Shown in pieces: positions 24,223-33,355 of a stretch of 33,773 nt of DNA. The translations under genes were made by a program, and so were the position numbers. Within the stretch, counting starts at the first letter, position 1. The number at the start of each line of letters is the position of its first letter. The stretch covers positions 1-33,773 of the forward strand of contig CANAIR010000022.1 in the NCBI GenBank assembly GCA_947361355.1. Reading direction: 5' to 3'. Origin of the DNA: an uncultured Clostridium sp. (GTDB taxonomy: Bacteria; Bacillota; Clostridia; TANB77; CAG-465). The notes below the pieces were generated by a model, which ran no database searches, was not told the DNA's origin, and saw only the letters and a program-made list of their open reading frames with translations.

Positions 24223-25272
24223 TTACATATTATTATTGGATTTTTTTTGAATAGATAATATAACTTTATTATCTTCTTTTATTATACTAGTATTTTTTAC
24301 AGAAAGAACTAATCTGCTTATAAGATAATATTTTGCTTGTTGTATTTTTGATAATTTATCACTATTAATTTTTAAATACCAATTATCTTCATCTTCAGCT
24401 ATACTTAATTCAATACAATTTCCTCTTTCTTCTACATTCATTAATTCTTTTATTAACTCACATATTATAAATATTGAATCATTAATACCACCACTAATAT
24501 ATGAATTAGGTTTTAATGACATTTTTACATCAAGTCTTACACCTGTCTTTTTAGATTCATTAGATAATATAGCATTTATAATTTCGACTGTATCTTCTCC
24601 AGCTAAAATATAATCAGTATTTTCAGTTGATTGATTAAGAATTGCTGTAAGAGTTCTATCTATTTTTTCCAAAGAATCTTTATTTTTTGTATAATATTTA
24701 TTTATTTTCTCTATTTTCTCTCTTTGTATTACTGTATCTGATTCATTCATAACCATATTAGTTACTTCAAGACCTGCACTAATAGATAGCAAGCTTTCTT
24801 TAATATCTTGTGCTATTCCAAATATCATATCTCCAATTGCTGTTGTTTTATATTTTGCAAGTTGTATTTCATTTTGCTGATTAAATATTTTTACAGCAGA
24901 AATAATTTCAAGATTTAATCTATCTATGCCTTCTGTTTTATCATGATAATTTTGTATATTTAATTTTTTCATAGTTTCAATTGGAGGTTTTTGACCTGAA
25001 AAACCAGTTTGCAATATTATTATTATTTCCTTATTTGTTTCTCTAATCTTTGTTATAACTTCTTCTCCGTTTAAACCAGGCATGAAATAATCAAGCAGTG
25101 CTATTTGATAATTATTACTTTGTAATTTTTCTAAAGCTTGTTCCCCATCTGTTGCTATATCTACATTATATCCTATTTGTTTTAAGAAAACATTTGTCAT
25201 CATTATATAATCTTCATCATCATCAGCTAGTAGTATATTTACATTCTTTATTAATTCTTCATAATTTTTCAT
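24223..25272 (-). CDS. Response-regulator receiver fused to a degenerate histidine-kinase-like region
   Basis: The 349-residue protein has a receiver domain at ~10-130: acidic pocket LLADDDED near 15, phospho-acceptor Asp in IALLDYFMPGLNGEE near 60, the Thr in ILQTGFSG near 85 and the Lys in YHDKTEG near 112. Residues ~140-215 look like a dimerisation helix pair (AKYKTTAIGDMIFGIAQDIKE), but the His of an H-box is absent. The C-terminal ~130 residues have the outline of a HATPase domain (FIICELIKELMNV, WYLKINSDKLS) without recognisable N, G1 or G2 ATP motifs. It is thus probably a receiver with a pseudo-kinase module that binds a partner. AAAGGAG lies 9 nt before the ATG. No sensor kinase is adjacent. 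Confidence 0.85.
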   Translation of the reverse strand: MKNYEELIKNVNILLADDDEDYIMMTNVFLKQIGYNVDIATDGEQALEKLQSNNYQIALLDYFMPGLNGEEVITKIRETNKEIIIILQTGFSGQKPPIETMKKLNIQNYHDKTEGIDRLNLEIISAVKIFNQQNEIQLAKYKTTAIGDMIFGIAQDIKESLLSISAGLEVTNMVMNESDTVIQREKIEKINKYYTKNKDSLEKIDRTLTAILNQSTENTDYILAGEDTVEIINAILSNESKKTGVRLDVKMSLKPNSYISGGINDSIFIICELIKELMNVEERGNCIELSIAEDEDNWYLKINSDKLSKIQQAKYYLISRLVLSVKNTSIIKEDNKVILSIQKKSNNNM

Positions 25273-25297
25273 ATTTCAAATCTCCTTTTATGATTAC

Positions 25298-25326
25298 ATT
25301 ATACCTTAAAAAAAACAAAAAATAAA
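25298..25326 (-). promoter_or_regulatory. Putative promoter of the receiver/pseudo-kinase gene
   Basis: TTTATT (25321-25326), 17-nt spacer, TATAAT (25298-25303) on the minus strand, about 25 nt before the gene. The -10 is perfect, the -35 weak. Confidence 0.5.
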
Positions 25327-25456
25327 GTAAAATGTATAAATTTGTTATATAAAACTAAAAATGAAATATAAAAAAAATGTATATAATAAAATACTTAATT
25401 TAACAAGTAAAAATATTGTATATTTAGTAAATTATTGTTTTTACATACTAAATATT

Positions 25457-26176
25457 TCACTTTGGTAATATATTTTCAAATATTACTCCATTACTACATT
25501 TACTTGCTTTTTTAAAATCTTCTCCATTATCTATTGTCCATAAATACAGTGGTATTTTCTTTTTACTTATCCTATCCATAACTCTTTTATCTAAATCTTT
25601 AAATTTATATGCTATAAAATCTACATTTAATATATTTAGCAATAATAATAATTTAAATAATGTCCCTACTATCTTTCCTTTTAGATTATTATATACTTTA
25701 CAAACAAGTATACCACAAAAATAATTAGTTTTTTTCTTTAAATATCTAACTACAAAAGGATTAAAACTCTCTAACATGAACTCACCATTATATTTTTTTA
25801 AAATATCAATTAATTTATCTTCTAGTTTTGATACCATTCCTTCATTTTTTATTTCAATTAAAAGAGGGACTTTACCATCAACCAATTTTAAGACTTCATC
25901 TAATGTGGGAATAGTAGAAGAAGCATTATTTAAAGGTATATTTTTTAATTCATTTAAAGTTAAATCTTTTACATATATATCTTTATTTGTCATTCTTTTT
26001 AAATTATAATCATGAAATACAATAATTTGTTCATCTTTTGTTAACTGTACATCAAGCTCAATAGCATACTCATTTTTAATAGCATTTTCAAAAGCCTCTA
26101 TTGTATTTTCTAAAAAGTTTATGTCCTTATTATGAAGTCCTCTATGTGCTATATATTTATACCTTGTAAGTTGCAT
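25457..26176 (-). CDS. Glycerophosphodiester phosphodiesterase
   Basis: The 239-residue TIM-barrel enzyme has the GDPD catalytic set: AHRG near 10, EN near 20, the metal ligands in IELDVQLTKDEQIIVFHD near 40-57 and IEIKNE near 104. It also has LWTIDNGEDF near 215. It hydrolyses glycerophosphodiesters such as glycerophosphoglycerol to glycerol-3-phosphate and an alcohol. There is no signal peptide, so a cytoplasmic location is likely. The start at 26176 has GAAGTG 6 nt upstream; an ATG eight codons earlier has no site. It ends in TGA, which shows that TGA is a stop in this genome. Confidence 0.9.
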   Translation of the reverse strand: MQLTRYKYIAHRGLHNKDINFLENTIEAFENAIKNEYAIELDVQLTKDEQIIVFHDYNLKRMTNKDIYVKDLTLNELKNIPLNNASSTIPTLDEVLKLVDGKVPLLIEIKNEGMVSKLEDKLIDILKKYNGEFMLESFNPFVVRYLKKKTNYFCGILVCKVYNNLKGKIVGTLFKLLLLLNILNVDFIAYKFKDLDKRVMDRISKKKIPLYLWTIDNGEDFKKASKCSNGVIFENILPK

Positions 26177-26296
26177 AAAATCACTTCTTTCTTTATACAT
26201 TATACTATATAGTTAAATTTATATCAATATTCTATTTTTTCATGATTTTTTTAATACTTTTTTGTTAACTACATATAATTTATATAGGTGATATAA

Positions 26297-26950
26297 ATGA
26301 ATAGAAAATGTTATCCTTTTAAATTAGAGCCTCTACCATATGCGTATAATGCTCTAGAACCACAAATTGATGAAAAAACTATGAAATTACATCATGATAA
26401 ACACTTAGGCAAATATGTAGAAAACCTAAATAATATTTTATCAAACAATACAATTTATCAATCTTATACATTGGAAGAACTAATATGCAATATCTCTTTA
26501 ATGCCTTGTAACACACGTCAAGATATTAGAAATAACGCGGGCGGAGTTTATAACCATAATTTGTATTTTAAAATTATGGCACCAAATAAAGAAAATAGCA
26601 AACCAAGTTCAAAATTAAAAATACTAGAAAGAATAACTATGGAATTTGGAAGTTTTGAAAATTTTTCAAAACAATTCAAGGAATGTGCTACTAAACTATT
26701 TGGTTCTGGGTACACTTGGCTAGTTATATGCAAAAATGAAAGAAAATTAAAGATAATAAATACTTCTAATCAGGATTGTGTAATTGAAAAAGGTTATTTT
26801 CCACTTTTTCTAATAGATGTATGGGAACATGCCTACTATTTAAAATATAACAACAGAAGAAATGAATATATAGATAATTTTATGCAGATTATAAATTTTG
26901 AATATGTTAATAAAAGATATTGTGATTTTCTAATGAATAATAAAATGTAA
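26297..26950 (+). CDS. Superoxide dismutase, Fe/Mn type
   Basis: The 217-residue protein has all four metal ligands in family order: His in KLHHDKH near 31, His in GGVYNHNLYF near 86, and Asp and His in LIDVWEHAYYLKY near 176. It starts YPFKLEPLPYAYNALEPQID, typical of the family. It converts superoxide to oxygen and peroxide. Lengths between motifs are normal, though the third residue of KHH is Leu. Whether Fe or Mn is used cannot be read from the sequence. AGGTGAT lies 4 nt before the ATG. It is a single-gene unit between convergent and divergent neighbours, ending in a bidirectional terminator; presence of SOD fits an anaerobe exposed to some oxygen. Confidence 0.93.
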   Translation: MNRKCYPFKLEPLPYAYNALEPQIDEKTMKLHHDKHLGKYVENLNNILSNNTIYQSYTLEELICNISLMPCNTRQDIRNNAGGVYNHNLYFKIMAPNKENSKPSSKLKILERITMEFGSFENFSKQFKECATKLFGSGYTWLVICKNERKLKIINTSNQDCVIEKGYFPLFLIDVWEHAYYLKYNNRRNEYIDNFMQIINFEYVNKRYCDFLMNNKM

Positions 26951-26955
26951 ATAAC

Positions 26956-26992
26956 AAAAAAGAATACAAAATATTAAAATGTATTCTTTTTT
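26956..26992 (+). terminator. Bidirectional terminator between the SOD and methyltransferase genes
   Basis: AAAAAAGAATACA (26956-26968) pairs perfectly with TGTATTCTTTTTT (26980-26992), loop 11 nt. The T-run is part of the stem on either strand. Confidence 0.8.
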
Positions 26993-26997
26993 ATCTT

Positions 26998-27489
26998 TTA
27001 ATTAATATTCTTTTTTTCTAAATTTAATAAATATTCTTTTATATCAAGTCCACCATAATATCCAGTCAAATTACCATTTTTGCCTATAACTCTATGACAT
27101 GGAACAAATATAGCTATTGGATTTTTATTATTTGCCATTCCTACTGCCCTACTTGCATTTTTATTTCCTATTTTTTTAGCTATATAACTATACGTTACTG
27201 TTTTTCCATATGATATATTTAATAACTCATTCCATACTTTAATCATAAATTCACTTCTTATTGAATCTAAAAAATCATATTCTAAATCAAACTCTTTTCT
27301 TTTACCTAAAAAATACTCATCTAGTTGTCTAACTGCCTTATTTAATATATCTGTTTTTTTTAATATTACATTTTCAGATACTTTTATTTCATTAAAACAT
27401 AAATCTGTTATTTTTCCATTTTTTTCGCCTATTGTTATTCTACCAAATGGTGCTTCATAGTTACATATATATTTTATATTTTCCATCAT
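26998..27489 (-). CDS. ogt: Methylated-DNA--protein-cysteine methyltransferase
   Basis: The 163-residue protein carries the alkyl-acceptor motif VPCHRVIG near 130, preceded by the helix-turn-helix block SYIAKKIGNKNASRAVGMANN near 100 and followed by GNLTGYYGGLDIKEYLL. It transfers O6-methyl groups from guanine to its own Cys in a single-use repair reaction. The N-terminal ribonuclease-H-like part (~1-75) is normal in length, and no AraC-type Ada domain is fused. AGGTG lies 7 nt upstream of the first of two adjacent ATGs. It follows the esterase gene in the same direction (37 nt gap) and may be co-transcribed. Confidence 0.93.
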   Translation of the reverse strand: MMENIKYICNYEAPFGRITIGEKNGKITDLCFNEIKVSENVILKKTDILNKAVRQLDEYFLGKRKEFDLEYDFLDSIRSEFMIKVWNELLNISYGKTVTYSYIAKKIGNKNASRAVGMANNKNPIAIFVPCHRVIGKNGNLTGYYGGLDIKEYLLNLEKKNIN

Positions 27490-27526
27490 TTTATTACACC
27501 TCGACTAAAAACTACTAATTTTTAAA

Positions 27527-28507
27527 TTAATCATATAATTTTTTTACAAATTCCCTTACTTGTTTCCATGCTAAATCTGATTCGAATAATATTCCTTTAA
27601 AACTTTGAAATATATGAAACATTCCTTTATATATACCAACTGTTACATCTACATTGTTATTTTTAGCTTTTTTTACTATTTCAAGAGTGTCACTAATTAA
27701 CATTTCATTTGTTCCAACTTGCATTAACATACTAGGAAAGTCTTTAAAATCTCCATATATTGGCGATATATATGGAGTTTTCTTATCCATACCTTCTGCA
27801 TATCTTGATGTAAACACTATTGTTTTATTTGAAACTCCAAATATTGGATCTATTTTATAATTTTTACTAAACGATTCCTCTTTATTTGTTAAATCAGTCC
27901 AAGCAGACATTGTTATTATTGCCTTTGGAAGTTTTATATTATTATCTCTTAAATACATTACTGTTGCAATTGCAAGTCCACCGCCTGCTGAATCACCAAC
28001 AATAATAATATCTTCATTACTATACCCTTGTTTTAAAATATATTTATATGCTTCGACTGAGTCTTCTAATGCTGCTGGATATTTATACTTAGGTGCAACT
28101 CTATAATTTATTGTAAGCACGCTAAAATCTTTTATAACTTTACTATATTTTTTAGCAAAGTGTAAATTGTTATATGGTAATCCAAGCTCATAACCACCAC
28201 CATGTAATTGCAAAATTATTTTTTTAGATTTTTGCTTTTTAGGCACAATTAATCCTGCTTTAACTTTATTTATAGTTATATTTTTTATTATATATTTCCC
28301 AAATTTTTTTTCTTTTACTTTCCAATTTTCATCATTGCCTTTCCTATATTTTCTATTTAATTTATTTATATAATCTGCAAATAAATAATTTGTATAAAAT
28401 AATAGCTTCCTAACAATATAACCAAGTACACTTGCTCTATCACCAAACTTCATATATTTTAGAAGAATTATTATACATATGAATAAAATAAAAATTATGT
28501 ACTTCAC
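27527..28507 (-). CDS. Alpha/beta-hydrolase, hormone-sensitive-lipase type esterase
   Basis: The 326-residue protein has a hydrophobic N-terminal helix (residues 2-17), then the HSL-family oxyanion motif QLHGGGYELGLP near 101. The nucleophile elbow is VGDSAGGGLA near 168, with Asp in ISDTLEIV near 268 and His in GMFHIFQ near 297, a full Ser-Asp-His triad. It should hydrolyse short- or medium-chain esters; the membrane helix suggests it works at the membrane. The start is GTG with TAGGAG 7 nt upstream. It is divergent from the DUF6320 acyltransferase gene 139 nt away; the two could make and break the same esters. Confidence 0.88.
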   Translation of the reverse strand: MKYIIFILFICIIILLKYMKFGDRASVLGYIVRKLLFYTNYLFADYINKLNRKYRKGNDENWKVKEKKFGKYIIKNITINKVKAGLIVPKKQKSKKIILQLHGGGYELGLPYNNLHFAKKYSKVIKDFSVLTINYRVAPKYKYPAALEDSVEAYKYILKQGYSNEDIIIVGDSAGGGLAIATVMYLRDNNIKLPKAIITMSAWTDLTNKEESFSKNYKIDPIFGVSNKTIVFTSRYAEGMDKKTPYISPIYGDFKDFPSMLMQVGTNEMLISDTLEIVKKAKNNNVDVTVGIYKGMFHIFQSFKGILFESDLAWKQVREFVKKLYD

Positions 28508-28595
28508 TTTTTATCTCCTAACATTATATACATATTATACACTAAAAAACATGATATATAAATAAATTTATACAATTTATTTATAATAACTAATA

Positions 28596-28624
28596 TAGAC
28601 ATTATTATTATATAGTGATATAAT
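28596..28624 (+). promoter_or_regulatory. Promoter of the DUF6320 acyltransferase gene
   Basis: TAGACA (28596-28601), 17-nt spacer, TATAAT (28619-28624), 22 nt before the gene start. Confidence 0.75.
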
Positions 28625-28646
28625 TTATATACTTAGAGGTAAATTT

Positions 28647-30560
28647 ATGAGTTTGAAGAAAAAAAATAAATTATTAAACCAAATTAAATGGAGAAAATTA
28701 GATAATACAGCAAAGATTTTTCCTATAATTTCTAGTAAAAAATTTAGTAATAATTTTAGACTATCTGTTATACTAAAAAAAGATATCAAACAAGATATTT
28801 TACAAAAATCTCTAGAAAAATCTTTGGAAACTTTTAAAGCATTTAAAGTAAAATTAAGAAGAGGTCTTTTTTGGTATTATTTTGAAACTAACTTAAAAAC
28901 GCCTATCGTAGAGATTGAAACTGGTTCACCATGCAAATATATTGCAACAGAAAATAATAATGATTTCCTATTTAAAGTAACATATTATAAAAATAAAATA
29001 AATCTTGAACTATTCCATTCAATTACAGATGGAAATGGTGCAATTGAATTTTTAAAATTAATTACATATAATTATCTAAGTTTACTTAAAACTAATAACT
29101 ATCATAAAATAAAAAAAGGTGTTGACGATTATTTATATAGTATTAATACTGAAGATAGCTATATAAAAAACTATGATAAACATTATAAAACTTCTTTAAA
29201 TAATAGATCTGCTTTTACTATAAAAGGTAAATCATTACCTTTTTATAACAATAGAGCTATTCATGCAAATATGTCTACTGATAAATTACTTAAATATTGT
29301 AAATCTAAAAATATAACTATTGGAGAATATTTTACTGCAAAATTAATTTATGCTATATATAATACAAAATATAAAAATAATAAATCTAGAAAAAATATTA
29401 AAATATATATACCAGTAAACTTAAAGAAGTTTTTTGATTCAACTACAATCACTAACTTTTTTTCATACATAACAATAGATGCAAATATAACAAAAAAAGA
29501 TTATGAAAATTTTGATTTTATTCTTAATTTTGTAAAAAATGAATTTGCCAAAAAACTAAATAAAAAAGAATTTGCTAGTAAAATATCAAATAATGTATCA
29601 GCTGAAAAAAATATATTTGTTAGACTTATACCACTTTTTATAAAAAAATATAGTGTTAAGCTAGGATATATAAAGGCTAGTACACATCATACTACTACTT
29701 TATCTAACTTAGGAAAAATTAAAATTTTAGAAAAATACAAAAATGATATTGTAAGTTTCTTATTTTTAATTTCCCCATCTCTATCAGAAAAAATAAAATG
29801 TTCTATATGTTCATATGAAGATAACCTAGTAGTAACTTTTTGTTCATGCCTACAAGATGATAAAATAGAACAGTATTTTTTTAAAAGTATTATAGATGAC
29901 GGAATTTATATTGATATTTTTGGAAATAACGTAACTGAAAATATAAAAAGTTCAAAAAAGCAAAATGAGAATACAGATCCAATAAACAATTATAAAAACT
30001 TATATTATCCAATAAACAATTTAAAAAATAATAACTTTATTTTAAATTTAATGTTAACAATTTCTTTAATTATTGGATTAACATGTGTAATTATAAATAT
30101 GCTAACCACACCTACTATACACTGGTCCCTAATTTGTATAATTGGAATAGTATACACATGGATTACTACAATGTATTCTATAAAGAAAAATAAAAATATT
30201 GCATTTCATGTATTAGTACAAACTCTATGTATATTTTTTGTTACACTATTTATAGATATTTCAATAGGATATAAAGCATGGTCTTTAAACTTTGCACTTC
30301 CAATAATTATCATAGCCTCAAATGTTACTATGATGACTTTACTAATTATAACTAGAAAGAAATATTTTAAATATATGATATATCAAATACTTCTTACAAT
30401 TTTTAGTACAATTCCTTTTATGCTACTTAAGTTACATATCACAAAAAATTTAATTTTTACAAGTATAAGTTCTGGTATTTGTATAATTAGTCTTATTCTT
30501 ACTATTATTCTTTGTAGTAAAGAGTTTAAGGCTGAACTTGAAAGAAGATTACATTTTTAA
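28647..30560 (+). CDS. Alcohol-acetyltransferase-like / condensation-fold protein with DUF6320 membrane domain
   Basis: The 637-residue protein has two parts. Residues ~10-430 follow the CoA-dependent acyltransferase (condensation/PapA) fold: the active-site block LFHSITDGNGAIEFLK near 120 gives H-S-I-T-D-G in place of HHxxxDG, and a later IYIPVNLKKFF near 253 and THHTTTLSNLGKI near 345 match the second half. Residues ~460-630 hold six predicted membrane helices, the arrangement of DUF6320 proteins, joined by a polar linker with two zinc-ribbon-free Lys-rich stretches. The enzyme probably acylates a lipid or alcohol at the membrane; the acceptor is unknown. AGAGGT lies 6 nt before the ATG. 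A perfect terminator follows. Confidence 0.75.
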   Translation: MSLKKKNKLLNQIKWRKLDNTAKIFPIISSKKFSNNFRLSVILKKDIKQDILQKSLEKSLETFKAFKVKLRRGLFWYYFETNLKTPIVEIETGSPCKYIATENNNDFLFKVTYYKNKINLELFHSITDGNGAIEFLKLITYNYLSLLKTNNYHKIKKGVDDYLYSINTEDSYIKNYDKHYKTSLNNRSAFTIKGKSLPFYNNRAIHANMSTDKLLKYCKSKNITIGEYFTAKLIYAIYNTKYKNNKSRKNIKIYIPVNLKKFFDSTTITNFFSYITIDANITKKDYENFDFILNFVKNEFAKKLNKKEFASKISNNVSAEKNIFVRLIPLFIKKYSVKLGYIKASTHHTTTLSNLGKIKILEKYKNDIVSFLFLISPSLSEKIKCSICSYEDNLVVTFCSCLQDDKIEQYFFKSIIDDGIYIDIFGNNVTENIKSSKKQNENTDPINNYKNLYYPINNLKNNNFILNLMLTISLIIGLTCVIINMLTTPTIHWSLICIIGIVYTWITTMYSIKKNKNIAFHVLVQTLCIFFVTLFIDISIGYKAWSLNFALPIIIIASNVTMMTLLIITRKKYFKYMIYQILLTIFSTIPFMLLKLHITKNLIFTSISSGICIISLILTIILCSKEFKAELERRLHF

Positions 30561-30570
30561 TAAAAAATTT

Positions 30571-30612
30571 AAAACTACAAATTAATAATTTACTTAATTT
30601 GTAGTTTTTACC
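30571..30612 (+). terminator. Terminator of the DUF6320 gene
   Basis: AAAACTACAAATTAA (30571-30585) pairs perfectly over 15 bp with TTAATTTGTAGTTTT (30594-30608), loop 8 nt, then T. It also fits the convergent neighbour. Confidence 0.85.
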
Positions 30613-30632
30613 GTTATACATCATACATTTTA

Positions 30633-31370
30633 CTAATTTAAATTAAAAAATTCCATAATTTGAAATGTTTCATTTACTTTTGTAAATAAATCTGACTCTC
30701 CATCAATTTTAATTTTCCTTGCATACAATTTATCTATAAATTCTTCAGAATAATTCTTATCTATAAATTCTTCTATTATATTATCTGCTACTAAATTGTT
30801 TTTCCTCTCAATATTTCTTATTCCAGCCAAATATGATATTCCCACATTAATTATCATTACCATACAACATATTACAGATGCAATCCTAAATTTTTGGTTA
30901 ACAGAATATTTTTCTAGTTTTATTAATATAGGTAGTAAATATTTTACAAATGCTATACCAAATCCTCCCCAATATATACAATGAAGTAAACTCGTTCTAC
31001 CATTAATGTTAAACATTAAATCACTATAATCCCATGATACAGTTCCAAACAATTTTTCTTGACAATATGAAAATATATATTCTGTTATACCTCCAAGTAT
31101 CATACTTACAAAAAATATTTTTTTATAACCTTTTAATTTTGAAATTGAAAAATAATATACTAAAAGACCAAATCCGTATACAGGTACAAAAGGCCCATAT
31201 ACTAATCCTTGTCTTATTTCAATTAATCCATTTTGAAATATCCCAACTATTGTTTCAATTATACTACCTGCTACACTTCCTATAACAAATACCCAAAAAC
31301 TATTTACAATAATTTGTGCCACTTTTTCAAAGTTTATTTTTTTTTGATTACTACAACTACTATCTATCAT
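30633..31370 (-). CDS. CmpB-like membrane protein (putative ABC transporter permease, PF06541 type)
   Basis: The 245-residue protein has membrane helices near 23-45, 65-85, 95-115, 130-150 and 170-190. It carries the family signature blocks GSVAGSIIETIVGIFQNGLIE near 37, YGPFVPVYGFG near 60, GGITEYIFSYCQEKLFGTVSWDYSD near 93 and GRTSLLHCIYWGGFG near 125. The family is annotated as a putative ABC permease, but its transport role is unproven. A soluble ~50-residue charged tail follows the last helix. GGAG lies 6 nt before the ATG. There is no ATPase partner in the window. Confidence 0.82.
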   Translation of the reverse strand: MIDSSCSNQKKINFEKVAQIIVNSFWVFVIGSVAGSIIETIVGIFQNGLIEIRQGLVYGPFVPVYGFGLLVYYFSISKLKGYKKIFFVSMILGGITEYIFSYCQEKLFGTVSWDYSDLMFNINGRTSLLHCIYWGGFGIAFVKYLLPILIKLEKYSVNQKFRIASVICCMVMIINVGISYLAGIRNIERKNNLVADNIIEEFIDKNYSEEFIDKLYARKIKIDGESDLFTKVNETFQIMEFFNLN

Positions 31371-31500
31371 AAGTTACTCCTATTTTTTTATGAATATTTT
31401 CATCTATATATATTATATATGTTATTTGTATATAAATAAATAGTTTTATGCAAATTTTTCCTTACATTTTTGTAATTTTACTAGAATTTTGTATTTTATA

Positions 31501-32127
31501 CTATTTTAATTGCTCCAAATCAATCAATTTGTTTTCAATAAATGTAAGTTTTAACAAGCAAGGAGATGTTATATCTAATATTTTATCTTTATATACTAAT
31601 TTTACATCTTCATTTATACTACACCAATTAAGTAAATAAAATTTAATAGCTCCACCATGACTTACAACTGCAATTTTTTTACTGGAATATTCATTTAACA
31701 TTTTATTTAAAACTATATTCATTCTTTTATTTGTATCTTCTGCACTTTCCCCATTTGATGTTTTAAAAGTTGTGTCTAAAAGTTGTTCTTGAGATGGATC
31801 TCTTGTTTTTTTATTTTTCATAAATATTGCTAATTCATCTAAATTACCTAATTTTCTTTCACATAACATAGAATCTAAATTTACAGAAATATTATTTTCA
31901 TAAGCAATATATTTTGCTGTAGCTTTTGCTCTAGTATAATTACTTGACCATATAACATCAATATCTCTTAATTCTTTTATCTTACTTAAACTTTCTGATT
32001 GTTTTTCACCATCAATAGATAAAATTTCCTTTTCATTAATCATTTGAGAATCTTCATTTGTATTTCTAATTCCATCTTCTTTAACAGTATCTGCATGTCT
32101 AATTAAATATACAATTGTCTCTTTCAT
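31501..32127 (-). CDS. Histidine phosphatase family protein (phosphoglycerate-mutase-like)
   Basis: The 208-residue protein has the catalytic YLIRHADT near 6 (RHG-type motif with Ala for Gly), an Arg in SSNYTRAKATAKYIA near 60, the acidic residue in CERKLGNLDE near 88, and the second His in VVSHGGAIKFYLL near 155. It belongs to the branch-1 histidine phosphatases; substrates range from sugar phosphates to nucleotides, and none can be assigned here. AAAGGAG lies 9 nt before the ATG. It is transcribed alone, downstream of a ~94-nt spacer shared with a small divergent ORF. Confidence 0.88.
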   Translation of the reverse strand: MKETIVYLIRHADTVKEDGIRNTNEDSQMINEKEILSIDGEKQSESLSKIKELRDIDVIWSSNYTRAKATAKYIAYENNISVNLDSMLCERKLGNLDELAIFMKNKKTRDPSQEQLLDTTFKTSNGESAEDTNKRMNIVLNKMLNEYSSKKIAVVSHGGAIKFYLLNWCSINEDVKLVYKDKILDITSPCLLKLTFIENKLIDLEQLK

Positions 32128-32221
32128 ATTTTAAATCTCCTTTATATTTTCCTTCTATATATAATTATTCAACTCTAAATAATTTTACCATACATTTCGC
32201 AAAAGTCATTATTTTATATTT

Positions 32222-32449
32222 ATGCGAAACAGTTTTTTCAAAATTTTTAGCACTAATAAGTACTTATTTATAAAAAATTTGCAAAAAATGATACCAACAC
32301 TTACTAGAAATGTTGATATTTATATGGTGAAATATATAGACCCGAACTACCGACCTTTGAGTTCAATCAAAAAATACACTATCGTAGATTATTCTACTGG
32401 TAAAACATACTATGGGACAAATAATAAAAATGTATGTTTAAAGAGGTAA
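32222..32449 (+). CDS. Small hypothetical ORF, up to 75 residues
   Basis: The ATG-initiated frame gives a basic protein ending DYSTGKTYYGTNNKNVCLKR; nothing in it is familiar. No ribosome site precedes the ATG at 32222, and a start at the internal ATG (32288, MIPTLTRNVDIYMV) is also possible. TTTCGCA (32195-32201) and TGCGAAA (32223-32229) could form a stem that covers the first start. AAAGAGG/CCTCTTT (32440-32462) forms a short hairpin on the stop codon. Base use is less AT-biased near 32340-32420 than around it, which slightly favours coding or foreign origin. Confidence 0.4.
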   Translation: MRNSFFKIFSTNKYLFIKNLQKMIPTLTRNVDIYMVKYIDPNYRPLSSIKKYTIVDYSTGKTYYGTNNKNVCLKR

Positions 32450-32506
32450 AAATATCCTCTTTATTATAGTTCATCCCTTTTTCTATTTTTTAGTTTAAAC
32501 AATACA

Positions 32507-33232
32507 TTAAGAATTTTCTATTTCTTTTATTATAGGAATAAATTTTTGCAATTTTTCATTTAATCTTTTTTGACATTTTTCAAATATATCCACCAATGGT
32601 TTTATATTACTTGTAGTTTGAGCAATATACAAAGCTTCTCTATACTCCTTATTGTACTCGTTATCAATAGCAATTAAATCAATATTATTTTCTATACACT
32701 GTCTTAATATAATAAACCTACCTATCCTCCCATTACCATCTTGAAAAGGATGAATATGTTCAAATTTTTGATGAAAATCTGCTATACTTATTATATCTTT
32801 ATTACTTTCATTCCAGTTTTCTATAAGATTAAAAATACTACTATCTACAAGATTGGGTTCGCATAATTTTAAATTTGTGTTAGTTAAAAGATTTGAATAT
32901 TTTTTCCAACGACCTATATTTCCAATTTCATCATCTACACTACCTTTTTTTAATGTTCTATGCCAATCCCATAATAAACGTTTGTCAAGTGGTTCCTTTA
33001 ATGTAGTAATTACCTTGTCAAAAAGTTCTAATGAATTTTTTGTTTCAACTATATCATCGACAAAATGTTCTCCAATTATCTTTTTTTGAGCTAATAAAAC
33101 AGAAATATTTTCTTTATCAAAAGTACTTCCTTCCAATTTATTAGAATGATATAAAAATTCTATTTTAAGTTCATCATAAATTGAATTGCTTATTTTAGAC
33201 ATTTTTTGAATAGTATCTATTGAAATTTTCAC
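32507..33232 (-). CDS. Fic-domain protein (AMPylase type) with N-terminal inhibitory motif
   Basis: The 241-residue protein has the Fic active loop HPFQDGNGRIGR near 153, complete with catalytic His, metal-binding Asp, and the Gly/Arg phosphate binders. Near residue 30, FLYHSNKLEGS carries the S-x-x-x-E-G inhibitory helix motif, the mark of class II Fic proteins that block their own ATP site. Such enzymes usually transfer AMP from ATP to a hydroxyl of a target protein. The start is GTG with AAAAGGAG 8 nt upstream. No DNA-binding domain is fused. It is transcribed alone and points away from the likely integration boundary at ~33356. Targets are unknown. Confidence 0.9.
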   Translation of the reverse strand: MKISIDTIQKMSKISNSIYDELKIEFLYHSNKLEGSTFDKENISVLLAQKKIIGEHFVDDIVETKNSLELFDKVITTLKEPLDKRLLWDWHRTLKKGSVDDEIGNIGRWKKYSNLLTNTNLKLCEPNLVDSSIFNLIENWNESNKDIISIADFHQKFEHIHPFQDGNGRIGRFIILRQCIENNIDLIAIDNEYNKEYREALYIAQTTSNIKPLVDIFEKCQKRLNEKLQKFIPIIKEIENS

Positions 33233-33312
33233 TTTGTCATCTCCTTTTGTTTAAAATAATTTTAAACAATTTTTATTTCATGGAAAAATATTAGGAATTC
33301 CCATAAAAAAGT

Positions 33313-33352
33313 AAAAAACAACATTCTTGAATATCAAAAAATGTTGTTTTTT
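33313..33352 (-). terminator. Hairpin terminator next to a tRNA-like 3' end
   Basis: AAAAAACAACATT (33313-33325) pairs perfectly with AATGTTGTTTTTT (33340-33352), loop 14 nt. On the minus strand it lies 3 nt after the CCA of the tRNA-like fragment at 33356-33371. No complete gene in the window uses it. Confidence 0.7.
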
Positions 33353-33355
33353 CAA

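Noticed and set aside
32340-32380. tRNA-like sequence (GTTCAATC) in the small ORF
   Set aside because: No T-stem or acceptor pairing surrounds it, so the resemblance is accidental.
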